Assembly: GCA_021413885.1 (NCBI GenBank) | Contig: JAIOPM010000027.1 | Location: forward strand, 1 to 45,716 | Direction of reading: 5' to 3' | Source of the DNA: Planctomycetota bacterium | GTDB lineage: Bacteria; Planctomycetota; UBA1135; GCA-002686595 | Length of the DNA: 45,716 nucleotides | Shown here: one piece after another, positions 7,921 to 16,081 of the stretch | Layout of the letters: every line of letters starts with the position of its first letter | Numbering within the stretch: the stretch's first letter is position 1 | The notes under the pieces: generated by a model | Seen by the model: only the letters and a program-made list of their open reading frames with translations | Database searches by the model: none | What the model was told of the DNA's origin: nothing | Position numbers and translations under genes: made by a program

Positions 7921-8676
7921 GTGGAGACGGTTCGCACCGAACGAGTTCTGAAGCGCGACGTGCTCGGTCGCGTCGAGCTGTTGGTCCGCGGCGACGAACG
8001 GCGCGTGCGCCGCGTCGCGTGCGGTTCGCGTTGGCCGTTGTCGCGCGCGATCGCTCGCGTGCTCGCGGCGCGCGAACGGCGAGCCCTGGAACGTCTCGCG
8101 GGCTCCGACGCGGTTCCGCGCCTCGAGACCGACCCGGCTTGGCGCGCGGCTTCGAGCGCCGACGGCTCGCTCCCGAAGGACGCCGACGTGCTCGTGCGCG
8201 GCTTCGTCGAAGGCGTCGCGCTCTCGCAGGCCGAAGCGTTGCCGTGCAACTACTTCGAACGCCTCGCGGCAGAAGTGCGCGAGCTCCACGCCCGCGGCGT
8301 TTGCCACAACGACTTGCACAAGGAGCAGAACGTCCTCGTGCGGCCCGACGGGCGGCCGGCGGTCGTCGACTTCCAACTCGCGAGCGTCCATCGCGTTGGT
8401 TCGCTCGTGTGGCGCGCGCGCGTCGCCGAGGACCTGCGCCACGTCGAGAAGCATCGCCGTCGCTACATGCGCACCGGCCGCGGGCCGGCGGGCGCGGAGA
8501 TCGACGTCGAGCAGGTGCCGCGGCCGAAGAGGCGAGCGCTCGCGTGGACGTGGCGGCGACTCGGCAAGCCGCTCTATCACTTCGTGACGCGCAAACTGCT
8601 GCGCACGCGCGACGGCGCGGAAGAGCGGCGTCCGTCGAGCGGTCCGTGGCCACGTTGGACCGAGCCGCTCGCCTGA
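7921..8676 (+). CDS. Lipopolysaccharide-kinase/RIO-like protein kinase
   Basis: A 251-residue protein starting at GTG. The kinase catalytic loop is plain in ELHARGVCHNDLHKEQNVLV (HxDLHxxN form, about residues 121-140). A DFQLA segment follows in the position of the DFG motif. This combination is typical of the WaaP/InaA/RIO-like small kinases that phosphorylate LPS core sugars or proteins. The N-lobe is short and basic and the C-terminus is Arg-rich. Presence of lpxB in the window makes an envelope role plausible, but substrate and product are not shown. It converges on the next gene with one base between stops. Confidence 0.75.
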   Translation: METVRTERVLKRDVLGRVELLVRGDERRVRRVACGSRWPLSRAIARVLAARERRALERLAGSDAVPRLETDPAWRAASSADGSLPKDADVLVRGFVEGVALSQAEALPCNYFERLAAEVRELHARGVCHNDLHKEQNVLVRPDGRPAVVDFQLASVHRVGSLVWRARVAEDLRHVEKHRRRYMRTGRGPAGAEIDVEQVPRPKRRALAWTWRRLGKPLYHFVTRKLLRTRDGAEERRPSSGPWPRWTEPLA

Positions 8677-8677
8677 G

Positions 8678-9328
8678 CTACAGGATGTCGTCGCGGTAGA
8701 CCCAACGCGGCTTGTGCGGCAAGTCGCGGTGGTACGTGACCAAACGCCAGAGGTCGTTCGGTCCGACGACGGTCACGTAGCGTTCGGAGTTGCCGTCGGC
8801 GTCGGTCAGTTCGAGCATGCCCGAGACCAGACCGACGAGCTTGGTCGTGCCCGCGTCCTCGTTGACGTAGTAGACGCCGGCGCCGACTTGGTCGGCGTGA
8901 TCCGCGAGCGCGCGCATCGGCTTGAGCAACACGCCTTCGACACGCGGATCGGAGACGACATCGGCCTTGGTGTCCCAGCGGTCGTAACCGCTCCGACCCA
9001 TGATCGTGACTTGGTCGCCGGCCTTCGGCACGCGGAACGAGAGCGGCACGTTCGGGACGCGGATCTCGGGCTCGGCGGTGTAGAGCCCGTGACCGATCGG
9101 CTCGACGACCGCGAGTTCGACCGACGGACCGTCGCCGTACCACGCGGTGATCTCGATCTCGCCCATCTGCACGGTGCGGCCGAGGAAGATCACGCCGTAG
9201 TTGGTCGCGACGCCGAGTTCGCTGCCCTTGTCGGTGCGGATCTCGAGCACCGGGTCGACGAGCTCGCGGGTTCCGATGCAGCTCGCGAGGCAGAGGACGA
9301 GGGAGAGGACGGCGAGGCGGAGCGTCAT
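8678..9328 (-). CDS. Predicted lipoprotein, function unknown
   Basis: A 216-residue protein beginning MTLRLAVLSLVLCLASC, a signal peptide with lipobox LASC and lipidated Cys17. The mature part is soluble and beta-rich (for example GVIFLGRTVQMGEIEITAWYG and YVTVVGPNDLWRLVTYHRD), with no motif I recognise. A secreted, membrane-tethered location is likely. It lies 125 bases downstream of the DUF1570-like gene on the same strand and may be cotranscribed. Confidence 0.72.
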   Translation of the reverse strand: MTLRLAVLSLVLCLASCIGTRELVDPVLEIRTDKGSELGVATNYGVIFLGRTVQMGEIEITAWYGDGPSVELAVVEPIGHGLYTAEPEIRVPNVPLSFRVPKAGDQVTIMGRSGYDRWDTKADVVSDPRVEGVLLKPMRALADHADQVGAGVYYVNEDAGTTKLVGLVSGMLELTDADGNSERYVTVVGPNDLWRLVTYHRDLPHKPRWVYRDDIL

Positions 9329-9453
9329 GTTTCGTGCGGCGGGGTCGGAGACGAGCGCGGCGCGAGCGTGACGAGCGCGCCCCGCGAAGTCGAGAGTCTT
9401 TTTCGACCGTCGCGACGGATCACCCAAGGAGGCGCGCGGGGCCGTGCTCGGCG

Positions 9454-11046
9454 TCACAGAACCTGGCGCATGTATTCCGTCCACGCCTTCTCCAGGGCGT
9501 CCCAATCGACTCCCTCGAAGGCCTTGTCGACCGCCTGATCGAGATTGCCGGTGATCGCGAGCGTGTCGAGGTACGTCGGCAGGATCGAGTTCCACGCGGG
9601 GTTCCAGCCGCGGTACTTCCCGTTCGCCGTGCGCAGGAAGTAGATGAAGCCCCAGCCCTGCGCGTAGTTCTTGCCGATGTTGGCGCCGTAGTACTCGGCC
9701 TGCGTGTAGCGCGTGAACTTCTTGAGCGGCACGTACGCCGGCAGGTCGTTGCTCTCGCGCACCATGTCGCGCACCGGCTCGACGCGCCAGTCGAAGGGCT
9801 TGAGGACGAACTTCTTGTCCTTGCCGTACTGATAACCGGCGTAGAAATCGCCCGAGCCTTCGTTGTACCAGGAGTGCGGAGAGAGGCTCCCGTAGAAGTA
9901 GAAGATGTACTGGTGGAACGCTTCGTGGTTGAGCGTCTTCCACGTGTTCTTGCGGCCGCCTTCTTGTTTGTCGTCGTACACGACGAGCTCTTCGGCGCTC
10001 GGATTCCAATAGCCCGCCGAACCGTTGGGTCCGCCGTAGCTGTGGTACATCGATTCGAGTCCGCACAGACGAACGACGCACGCGCGTGACGCTTCGAAGG
10101 AAGCGAGCAAGTCTTCCTCGGTCATCGGCGGCGCGGCCTCTTCGTCTTCCGACTTGGGCTTCGGCGGCGCGGCACCGCCGCCGTCGGTCCTCGCGTTCTG
10201 CAGCGCAATCGCCTTGCGTCGCAGTTCGAGCGCTTGCTTCGCGGTGTAGGTCTCTTCGTAGATCTTCCGGATCGCTTCGAGTCGCTCCATCATCTCCTTG
10301 ACGAACGGTTCGTCCTTGCTGTCGGTGACGATGAAATAGTTGGCGGACTCGTAGAGCGCCCAACCCGGCAGTCGCGTCAGTTCGTCCTTCAACTTCGCGC
10401 GCTTGATCTCGCGCATCGAGTCGCCGACGGGACCTGTCGCGGCGCTCTCGGCCGCGAGCAACTTGAAGCTGCGCGCCATCTGCTGGAACGGACTCTCGAA
10501 CTTGCTCCACTTCTTCTCGCCCGGACCGAGGCCGACGAGCGCGATATCGACGTCCGGCGACAGAGGAATCACCGCGGCGTAGACCCGCACCGGATCCTGG
10601 TCGTTGAACATTCCCGCGAACTGCAACTCCTTCGCTTCGACCTTGCCGATCTTGAGCTGCTTCACGCCGTCGGCTTTCCAATCGACGCGGTTGAAGTTCT
10701 GCTCGATGTACTCCGTCGCGTTCTCGGCGCCCCGCATGCGCGGCTTCGTCCGATCCTCTTCGCCCTTCTCGCGCCGGTCGAACTTGATCAGTTGCACTTC
10801 GTACGACAGGGTCCCGCCGCTCTTGAGCGTCATGCCCCCGTTGTGCGGCGCTACATACTTCCCGATCATGTTCGGATCGTTCGGCTGAGGCGGGACGAAG
10901 TCCCAGTCCTTCGGCACCTGGATCTTGAAGCCGAGGTCGGTCTTGTCTTCGTAGTAGGCGCCGGCCTTCGGCGCTTGCGCGGCGACCAACGGTGTCGCGT
11001 ACGCCGACACGACGAGCATCGAGACGAGAACGAGCGGACGGAACAT
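9454..11046 (-). CDS. Secreted DUF1570-like putative zinc metallopeptidase
   Basis: A 530-residue protein with a signal peptide (MFRPLVLVSMLVVSAYATPLVAA). Residues of about 30-210 form an unrecognised N-terminal domain (LGFKIQVPKDWDFVPPQP). The C-terminal half has a gluzincin-like pair: NHEAFHQY (HExxH zinc motif) and, about 20 residues on, WYNEGSGDFYAG, whose Glu would be the third ligand. This arrangement is found in DUF1570 proteins, common in planctomycetes and presumed peptidases. The start at 11046 gives a clean signal peptide; the upstream ATG gives an Arg-rich leader. Activity and substrate are inferred. Confidence 0.75.
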   Translation of the reverse strand: MFRPLVLVSMLVVSAYATPLVAAQAPKAGAYYEDKTDLGFKIQVPKDWDFVPPQPNDPNMIGKYVAPHNGGMTLKSGGTLSYEVQLIKFDRREKGEEDRTKPRMRGAENATEYIEQNFNRVDWKADGVKQLKIGKVEAKELQFAGMFNDQDPVRVYAAVIPLSPDVDIALVGLGPGEKKWSKFESPFQQMARSFKLLAAESAATGPVGDSMREIKRAKLKDELTRLPGWALYESANYFIVTDSKDEPFVKEMMERLEAIRKIYEETYTAKQALELRRKAIALQNARTDGGGAAPPKPKSEDEEAAPPMTEEDLLASFEASRACVVRLCGLESMYHSYGGPNGSAGYWNPSAEELVVYDDKQEGGRKNTWKTLNHEAFHQYIFYFYGSLSPHSWYNEGSGDFYAGYQYGKDKKFVLKPFDWRVEPVRDMVRESNDLPAYVPLKKFTRYTQAEYYGANIGKNYAQGWGFIYFLRTANGKYRGWNPAWNSILPTYLDTLAITGNLDQAVDKAFEGVDWDALEKAWTEYMRQVL

Positions 11047-11306
11047 GCTGGGATCTCCGCGGGAGTGGAAATGGGCGCTGCGGCAAGGACGCGCGGCCCG
11101 AATCATCTGACCTCGCGCTCGCCGTCGCCGCAAGCTCGCCGCGCGCGAGTTGTCAGAGCCGTGTCAGAAGACGCCTTGCCTCTTGGGATTCGGTCGGTGC
11201 GTCCAACGCGCGCGAAAAGGCCCTCGTACCGGCGCGCTGAGTTCGGCAACGTAGGGCCGAACCGACCCTCGTCTTCCCCAATCGTCCCCAGACTCTCGAG
11301 GTTCGC

Positions 11307-14300
11307 ATGCGCTCCGCGACCGTCGTCTTCGTGTTCGTGATCGCGGCGGTCGTCGCCGGTTGGTTCTTCGTGCGCTCGAAGAGCGACGGCCCGACGGGCG
11401 CCGCGTCGCCGACCGCCGCGCTGCCGACGAAGCCCGTCGCGAGCGAACGTCCCGCGTCGCTCGCAGGTCCGGACGCCGCGGCACCGGACGAACGCGCCGC
11501 GGTCAGCGCTCCGACCGCGACGGCGAAGGCTCCGACCGCCTCGGCCAAATCCGGCAACAACGCCCACGTCGGCGTGCGCGGTCGCGTCGTCGACGGAGAC
11601 GGCAAGGCGATCGGCGGAGCGCGCGTGCTCGCCGCGCCGGGCCGCGAGTTCGCGCAGTGGCCGGTCGATGCGGTCAACGGCTTCGCCTTCCAAGGCGAGA
11701 AGCCGTGGAGCGCGACCACCGATGCCGAAGGCCATTTCACGTTGACCGGCGTCCGTCCGGGCGCCGTGCGACTCGCGGTGCGCGCCACGGGCTTCGCGCA
11801 CCTCGACAAGAACGACGTGCCGATCCCGTCGGCGACCGATCACGATCTCGGCGACTTGTCGCTGACGGTCGGCGTGCGCCTCGCGGGTCGCATCGTCGAT
11901 TCGCTCGGCCGCGGCGTCGCCGGCGCGCAAGTGCTGCGTACCGGTGCGCAGGACGATCCCTTCGGTTTCTCGATGGGTCGTCCGTGGGCGGTGCCGCTCG
12001 CGACGGCCGACGCGTCGGGGCGCTTCGTCGCCGACGGACTCGCCGCCGGGCCGTATCGCTTGCTGACGATCAGCGACACGCATCCCGATCAGGTCACGAA
12101 GGGCGCAACGTCGCGTCCGGGACAGAGCGTCGAAGGGCTCGAGATCGCGCTCGCCGACGGGCTCGACATCTCGGGCCGCGTCGTCGCGTTCCCCGCGGAC
12201 GTCGCGGGCAAGCTCGTCGTCCAAGCGTGGCCCGAAGGCGCGCAGTCGGAAGGCGACGGCACCGAGGCGGAGGCGAAGGACGACGCTCCGCACTACGAGC
12301 TCCGTTCCGCGACGGTCGCGGCGGACGGCACGTTCACGCTGCGCGGCGCGCGCCGCGGCACGCGCTACTCGTTGAGCGCGACGCGCGCCGAGGGCGAGAA
12401 CGGCTGGTGGGGCGATTCGCTGACGACGCGCGTCACCGTCGACGCCGGCGCGCGCGGCGTCGAGCTCGCGTACCAACCCGAAGGCGCGTTGGTGTTCCAA
12501 GTCGTCGATCACGCGACGAAGAAAGCGCTCGAGGATTTCGACGTCAGCGCGGGAGCTCAGTGGCCGATGCCGTTGACCGACGAGACGGGCCGTCCGCGCC
12601 GTCACCATCCCGAGGGCAAGGTGCGTTTCGGTCGCTTGCGTCCGAGCGGCGATCAACTCGTCACGTTGCGCATCGAGGCGGTCGGTTACGAGGTGTACGA
12701 GCGCGAGGATCTTGCGCTCGGCGAAGGACAGGAGCTCGACCTCGGCCTGATCGAACTCGCGCCCGCTCCGGTGCTGACGGTGCGCGTCGTCGATTCCGTG
12801 ACGCAACAACCGGTCGCCGGCGCGCGCGTCGACCTCGCGGCCGAGGAGCCCGACAACGGAGAGCGACGCTTCTCGATGCGCATCTCGAACGACGGCGGCG
12901 ACGAAGGCGATCAAGTCGAGTACGGCGACGGCAAGACCGGCCGCACCGACGCGGCCGGCGTCGCGCGGCTGGGATCGATCACGAGCAAGCGTTGCCGTCT
13001 GCGCGTCAAGCAGGACGACTTCGCGCCGTACGCGAGCGAGCTCTTCGAACTCTCGAGCACCGAGAGCGCCGAACGCGTCGTGTCGATGACGCGCGGCGGC
13101 GCGGTGCACGTCAAGTTGGTCGGCGCCGACGGCAAGCCGATGCCCGGCGCGCGCGTCGAGCACCGCGCGGGCGACGAAGCTCCGTCGGACCTCCCGATCG
13201 GACCCGGCGCGGGCGGCGGAGTCGTCACCGACGCGCAGGGCGTCGCGCACTTCGCGCACCTCGCGCCAGGCTCCCACGGATTCCGTCCGCAGTCCGCCGG
13301 CAACGGCGCTGCGTTCGGCAACGGCATGCAGATGGTGTTCGTCGGCGGGCCGGAGGAGGAAGGCGATCCGTGGACCGACGTCGCGGTCTCGGAAGGCAGC
13401 GACTCCGAAGTCACCGTCGTCGCGCCGCAGTTGTCGAAGCTCCACGGACGGATCACCGAGGCCGGCACCGCGCTCGTCGGCGCGACCGTGAAGCTCGAGA
13501 AGAAGACCGCCGACGACCAAGCGCGCATGCCCTTCGGTCCGCAAGGTCCGACCGCCACGACCGAAGCCGACGGTCGTTACACGCTCGAAGGCGTGCGCGA
13601 AGGCGAGTACACGGTCGTCGTCACGCATTCGGGGCGCGTGATGCCGTCGGAGTTCGCGTTGCGCGTCGATTCCGTGGACCAGCGTTTCGACGCCGACCTG
13701 CCGCTGACGATCGTGCAGGGACGGATCCTCGACGCGCAGAAGAAGCCGGTCGTCAACGCGGAGGTCTGGCCCGAACGTGCTCGCGAAGCGAGCACCGGTC
13801 GCCGGCAGACCGCTTTCCGGGCCGTGATGATCACCAACAACGGCTCCAGCTCAGTCGCGTCGTTCGGCGACGCTATGGGCGATCCGCACGCGCGCACCGA
13901 CGCCGAAGGACGCTTCGAATTGCGCGGCGTGACGCCCGACGTCGATCTCGTCGTCAAGAGCAGCGCGACCGGCTTCCAAGAGGCCGAGTCGGAGCGCCTG
14001 CGCGTCGCGGCGGGGCAGACGAAGAGCGGGGTCGAGCTCGCGCTCGCGACCGCGGGAGCGATCGACGTCACGGTCGCCGGCGGCGATGCGGCGGACGAGA
14101 ACTTCTACCTCGTCAAAGCGCTCTGGACGGGCGACGGCCAAGTCCCGGAGAAGAACGAGATGACCGACGCCAAGGGCAAGCTGCGCCTCACGGGCCTCAA
14201 GCCCGGACCGTGGAAGATCTCCGCGCGACGCATCGACGGCCCGTCGAACGGCGAGCGTCCGACGCCCGTCGATCAAGACGTCGTCGTGCCCGACGGACAG

Positions 14301-14330
14301 ACCAAGGCGATCACGCTCCAGATGCCGTGA
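11307..14330 (+). CDS. Anchored protein with about nine carboxypeptidase-regulatory-like repeats
   Basis: A 1007-residue protein with an N-terminal membrane anchor or signal (ATVVFVFVIAAVVAGWFFV, residues 4-22) and an Ala/Pro/Thr-rich linker up to about 85. About nine beta-sandwich units of 90-105 residues follow, starting near 88, 188, 287, 393, 489, 598, 708, 801 and 917. Unit heads read RGRVVDGDGKAIGGARV, AGRIVDSLGRGVAGAQV, TVRVVDSVTQQPVAGARV or HGRITEAGTALVGATV. Most are followed by a TDAEGRFELRGV-type strand, the hallmark of carboxypeptidase regulatory-like (Ig/transthyretin-like) domains. No catalytic domain is attached. It probably acts as an extracytoplasmic adhesive or structural protein. 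A CAGACT hexamer lies 12 bases before the ATG. Confidence 0.82.
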   Translation: MRSATVVFVFVIAAVVAGWFFVRSKSDGPTGAASPTAALPTKPVASERPASLAGPDAAAPDERAAVSAPTATAKAPTASAKSGNNAHVGVRGRVVDGDGKAIGGARVLAAPGREFAQWPVDAVNGFAFQGEKPWSATTDAEGHFTLTGVRPGAVRLAVRATGFAHLDKNDVPIPSATDHDLGDLSLTVGVRLAGRIVDSLGRGVAGAQVLRTGAQDDPFGFSMGRPWAVPLATADASGRFVADGLAAGPYRLLTISDTHPDQVTKGATSRPGQSVEGLEIALADGLDISGRVVAFPADVAGKLVVQAWPEGAQSEGDGTEAEAKDDAPHYELRSATVAADGTFTLRGARRGTRYSLSATRAEGENGWWGDSLTTRVTVDAGARGVELAYQPEGALVFQVVDHATKKALEDFDVSAGAQWPMPLTDETGRPRRHHPEGKVRFGRLRPSGDQLVTLRIEAVGYEVYEREDLALGEGQELDLGLIELAPAPVLTVRVVDSVTQQPVAGARVDLAAEEPDNGERRFSMRISNDGGDEGDQVEYGDGKTGRTDAAGVARLGSITSKRCRLRVKQDDFAPYASELFELSSTESAERVVSMTRGGAVHVKLVGADGKPMPGARVEHRAGDEAPSDLPIGPGAGGGVVTDAQGVAHFAHLAPGSHGFRPQSAGNGAAFGNGMQMVFVGGPEEEGDPWTDVAVSEGSDSEVTVVAPQLSKLHGRITEAGTALVGATVKLEKKTADDQARMPFGPQGPTATTEADGRYTLEGVREGEYTVVVTHSGRVMPSEFALRVDSVDQRFDADLPLTIVQGRILDAQKKPVVNAEVWPERAREASTGRRQTAFRAVMITNNGSSSVASFGDAMGDPHARTDAEGRFELRGVTPDVDLVVKSSATGFQEAESERLRVAAGQTKSGVELALATAGAIDVTVAGGDAADENFYLVKALWTGDGQVPEKNEMTDAKGKLRLTGLKPGPWKISARRIDGPSNGERPTPVDQDVVVPDGQTKAITLQMP

Positions 14331-14359
14331 GCGCGTGACGTGATCGCCGCGCGCGGCGC

Positions 14360-14365
14360 TAGAAT
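14360..14365 (+). promoter_or_regulatory. -10 hexamer TAGAAT, 6 bases before GTG
   Basis: TAGAAT at 14360-14365 stands 6 bases before the GTG start at 14372 and has the same geometry as the hexamer at 3510. TGACGT near 14336-14341 could serve as a weak -35. Confidence 0.55.
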
Positions 14366-14371
14366 CGCGCG

Positions 14372-15211
14372 GTGATCGCCCGCCGTTACGACGCCATCCT
14401 GCTCGATCTCGACGGCACGCTCGTCGACGAGCGCGACGAGATCCATCCGCGCACGTTCGCCGCCTTGCACGCGGCGCACCAACGCGGCGTGCGCGTGTTG
14501 ATCGCCACCGGGCGGTCGGAGCTCGCGACCGTGCCCGTGCTCGACAAGCTCGGCCTCGACACGCCTGCGATCGTCTTCAACGGAGCGGGCCTGTGGTGTC
14601 CGGCGAAGCGGCGGCTGATCGAGGAACGCGTGTTGTCGAAGCGGACGCTCGAGCGTGCGCTCGCGTTCGGCGAACGGCACGGCTTGCTCGCGGTCAGCAT
14701 GTGCGCCGGCGCGAAGTACACGCTCGAGCCGCGCAACGAGATGGAGCGGCTCGCGCTGAAGGACATGCGCGGCCTCGTGCCGTCGACGCCCGAGGAGATG
14801 CGTTTTCGCCGCGCGATCCGCGTGACGCTCTTCTCGGAGACGCACGGGACGTCCGCCGAGTTCGCCGATGAGGTGGAGCGCGCGATCGCGCAGCCCGTCT
14901 ACATGACGCACTTTCCGCTGAACGTGCTCGCGCACCATCGCAGCTCGCGCTTGCAGGTCGTCGACATCCATCCGCCGTGCCGCGGCAAGGCCGAGGGCTT
15001 GCGCGTGCTCGAGGAACTCTTCGGCGTCGCGCCCGAGCGCGTGGTCGCCGTCGGCGACGCGACCAACGACATCCCGATGTTCGAGGCCGCGGGCCTCGCG
15101 GTCGCGATGGGCGACGGGATGCGCGAGGCGCTCGAAGCCGCGGACCGCACGATCGGCAACGTCGGCACCGACACGATCGGTGCGTTGGTCGAGGAGCTCT
15201 TCCTCGACTAG
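14372..15211 (+). CDS. HAD-superfamily (Cof-type) phosphatase
   Basis: A 279-residue hydrolase starting at GTG. Motif I is LLDLDGTLVD (nucleophile and acid/base Asp, near residues 9-18), motif II is LIATGRS, the motif III Lys lies in CRGKAEGLRVL, and motif IV is VGDATNDIPMFEAAG. The large cap between motifs II and III is the Cof/type IIB type. Members dephosphorylate sugar phosphates, flavin or nucleotide intermediates, and the substrate here is undetermined. It is monocistronic and convergent with fmdB. Confidence 0.9.
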   Translation: MIARRYDAILLDLDGTLVDERDEIHPRTFAALHAAHQRGVRVLIATGRSELATVPVLDKLGLDTPAIVFNGAGLWCPAKRRLIEERVLSKRTLERALAFGERHGLLAVSMCAGAKYTLEPRNEMERLALKDMRGLVPSTPEEMRFRRAIRVTLFSETHGTSAEFADEVERAIAQPVYMTHFPLNVLAHHRSSRLQVVDIHPPCRGKAEGLRVLEELFGVAPERVVAVGDATNDIPMFEAAGLAVAMGDGMREALEAADRTIGNVGTDTIGALVEELFLD

Positions 15212-15218
15212 CGCGGCG

Positions 15219-15530
15219 TCAGTCCTTCGACTTCGGCGACTTCGACTTCGGCTCCGCGGGTTTCGTCGGGGCGTCCTTCTTCGCGGGCTCCGAAGCCGGC
15301 GCGTCCTTCGGCTTCGAGTCCGCCTTCTCGCCGCTCTTGTACGAGTCCGAGCGGTAGTCGGTCTGGTAGAAGCCCGAGCCCTTGAACAGGATCGCGGCGC
15401 CCGAACCGAGCTGACGTTCGAGCTTCGGCTTCTTGCACGCCGGGCACTTGCGCTTCGCGTTCTCCGTGATCGATTGATAGATCTCGAGCGCGTGACCGCA
15501 CGCCTTGCAGACGTAGTCGTACGTCGGCAT
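15219..15530 (-). CDS. FmdB-family zinc-ribbon protein
   Basis: A 103-residue protein with the FmdB start MPTYDYVCKACGHALEI. The zinc ribbon is formed by two CxxC pairs (Cys8/11 and Cys29/32). The typical GSGFYQTDYR segment follows at about 51-60. The Lys/Pro/Ser/Asp-rich tail (residues 65-103) is low-complexity. FmdB proteins are small putative regulators of unknown mechanism. The ATG overlaps the grpE stop (TGATG), so it is the last gene of dnaJ-grpE-fmdB. Confidence 0.9.
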   Translation of the reverse strand: MPTYDYVCKACGHALEIYQSITENAKRKCPACKKPKLERQLGSGAAILFKGSGFYQTDYRSDSYKSGEKADSKPKDAPASEPAKKDAPTKPAEPKSKSPKSKD

Positions 15531-16078
15531 CAGCGGCTCCCGTCGGTCTTCGTCGCGCCGGTCGCCACGCGCACTTGCGCGGCGCGCACGACTTGACCTT
15601 GGTACGTGTAGCCCTCGCGCAGCACGCCGAGCACGGTGCCCGGTTCGACGTCGGCGCGCGCTTCGGTCGCGACGGCTTCTTGCAGTTTCGGGTCGAGCAG
15701 CGTGGTCGCGGCGATGCGTTGCACGCCGACGCTCTCGAGGCCGCGCAGCAATTTGTCGCGCGTCAAACGGATGCCTTGGCCGAAGCCGGAGTCGGGGCGA
15801 GCGTCGGGACTCGCGAGCGCGAGCTCGAGGTTGTCGAGCGCGAGGAAGACTTGTTCGAGCAGCGGCGAGAGCGTGCGTTTGACCGCGACGTCGATGTCGC
15901 TCGCCGTGCGGCGCTTCAGGTTCTGGAAGTCCGCTTGGGCGCGTTGGAGTTGCGCGGTCAAGCGATCGCGCTCGGCGCGATCGATGCGGAGCTCGGCGTC
16001 GTCCCCGCTCTGACCTTGGGGCTCGGGTTGCGGAACGGCGTCGGGGTCGGACGAATGGGTCGTCGGTTGTTCGGTCAT
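15530..16078 (-). CDS. grpE: Nucleotide exchange factor GrpE
   Basis: A 182-residue GrpE, which releases ADP from DnaK during the chaperone cycle. An acidic disordered N-terminus (1-30) leads to a long helix (about 32-60, with AELRIDRAERDRLTAQL and FQNLKRRT). The four-helix part contains LLEQVFLALDNLELAL and GIRLTRDKLLRGLESVGV. The C-terminal beta domain has LQEAVATEA and VLREGYTYQGQVVRAAQVRVA, the family signature. It is separated from dnaJ by three bases. No dnaK lies in the window. Confidence 0.93.
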   Translation of the reverse strand: MTEQPTTHSSDPDAVPQPEPQGQSGDDAELRIDRAERDRLTAQLQRAQADFQNLKRRTASDIDVAVKRTLSPLLEQVFLALDNLELALASPDARPDSGFGQGIRLTRDKLLRGLESVGVQRIAATTLLDPKLQEAVATEARADVEPGTVLGVLREGYTYQGQVVRAAQVRVATGATKTDGSR

Positions 16079-16081
16079 GGC

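Noticed and set aside
11241..11262. Hairpin GTTCGGC...GCCGAAC upstream of the repeat protein, sharing its arms with the hairpin at 27365-27381
   Set aside because: Seven-base stems of this composition are expected by chance in DNA this GC-rich, and the contexts and loops differ.
11103..13628. An 841-residue open frame on the minus strand opposite the repeat protein
   Set aside because: It is the antisense shadow of a GC-rich gene: Arg/Asp/Ala/Val-rich with no domain, while the plus strand shows clear repeated domains.
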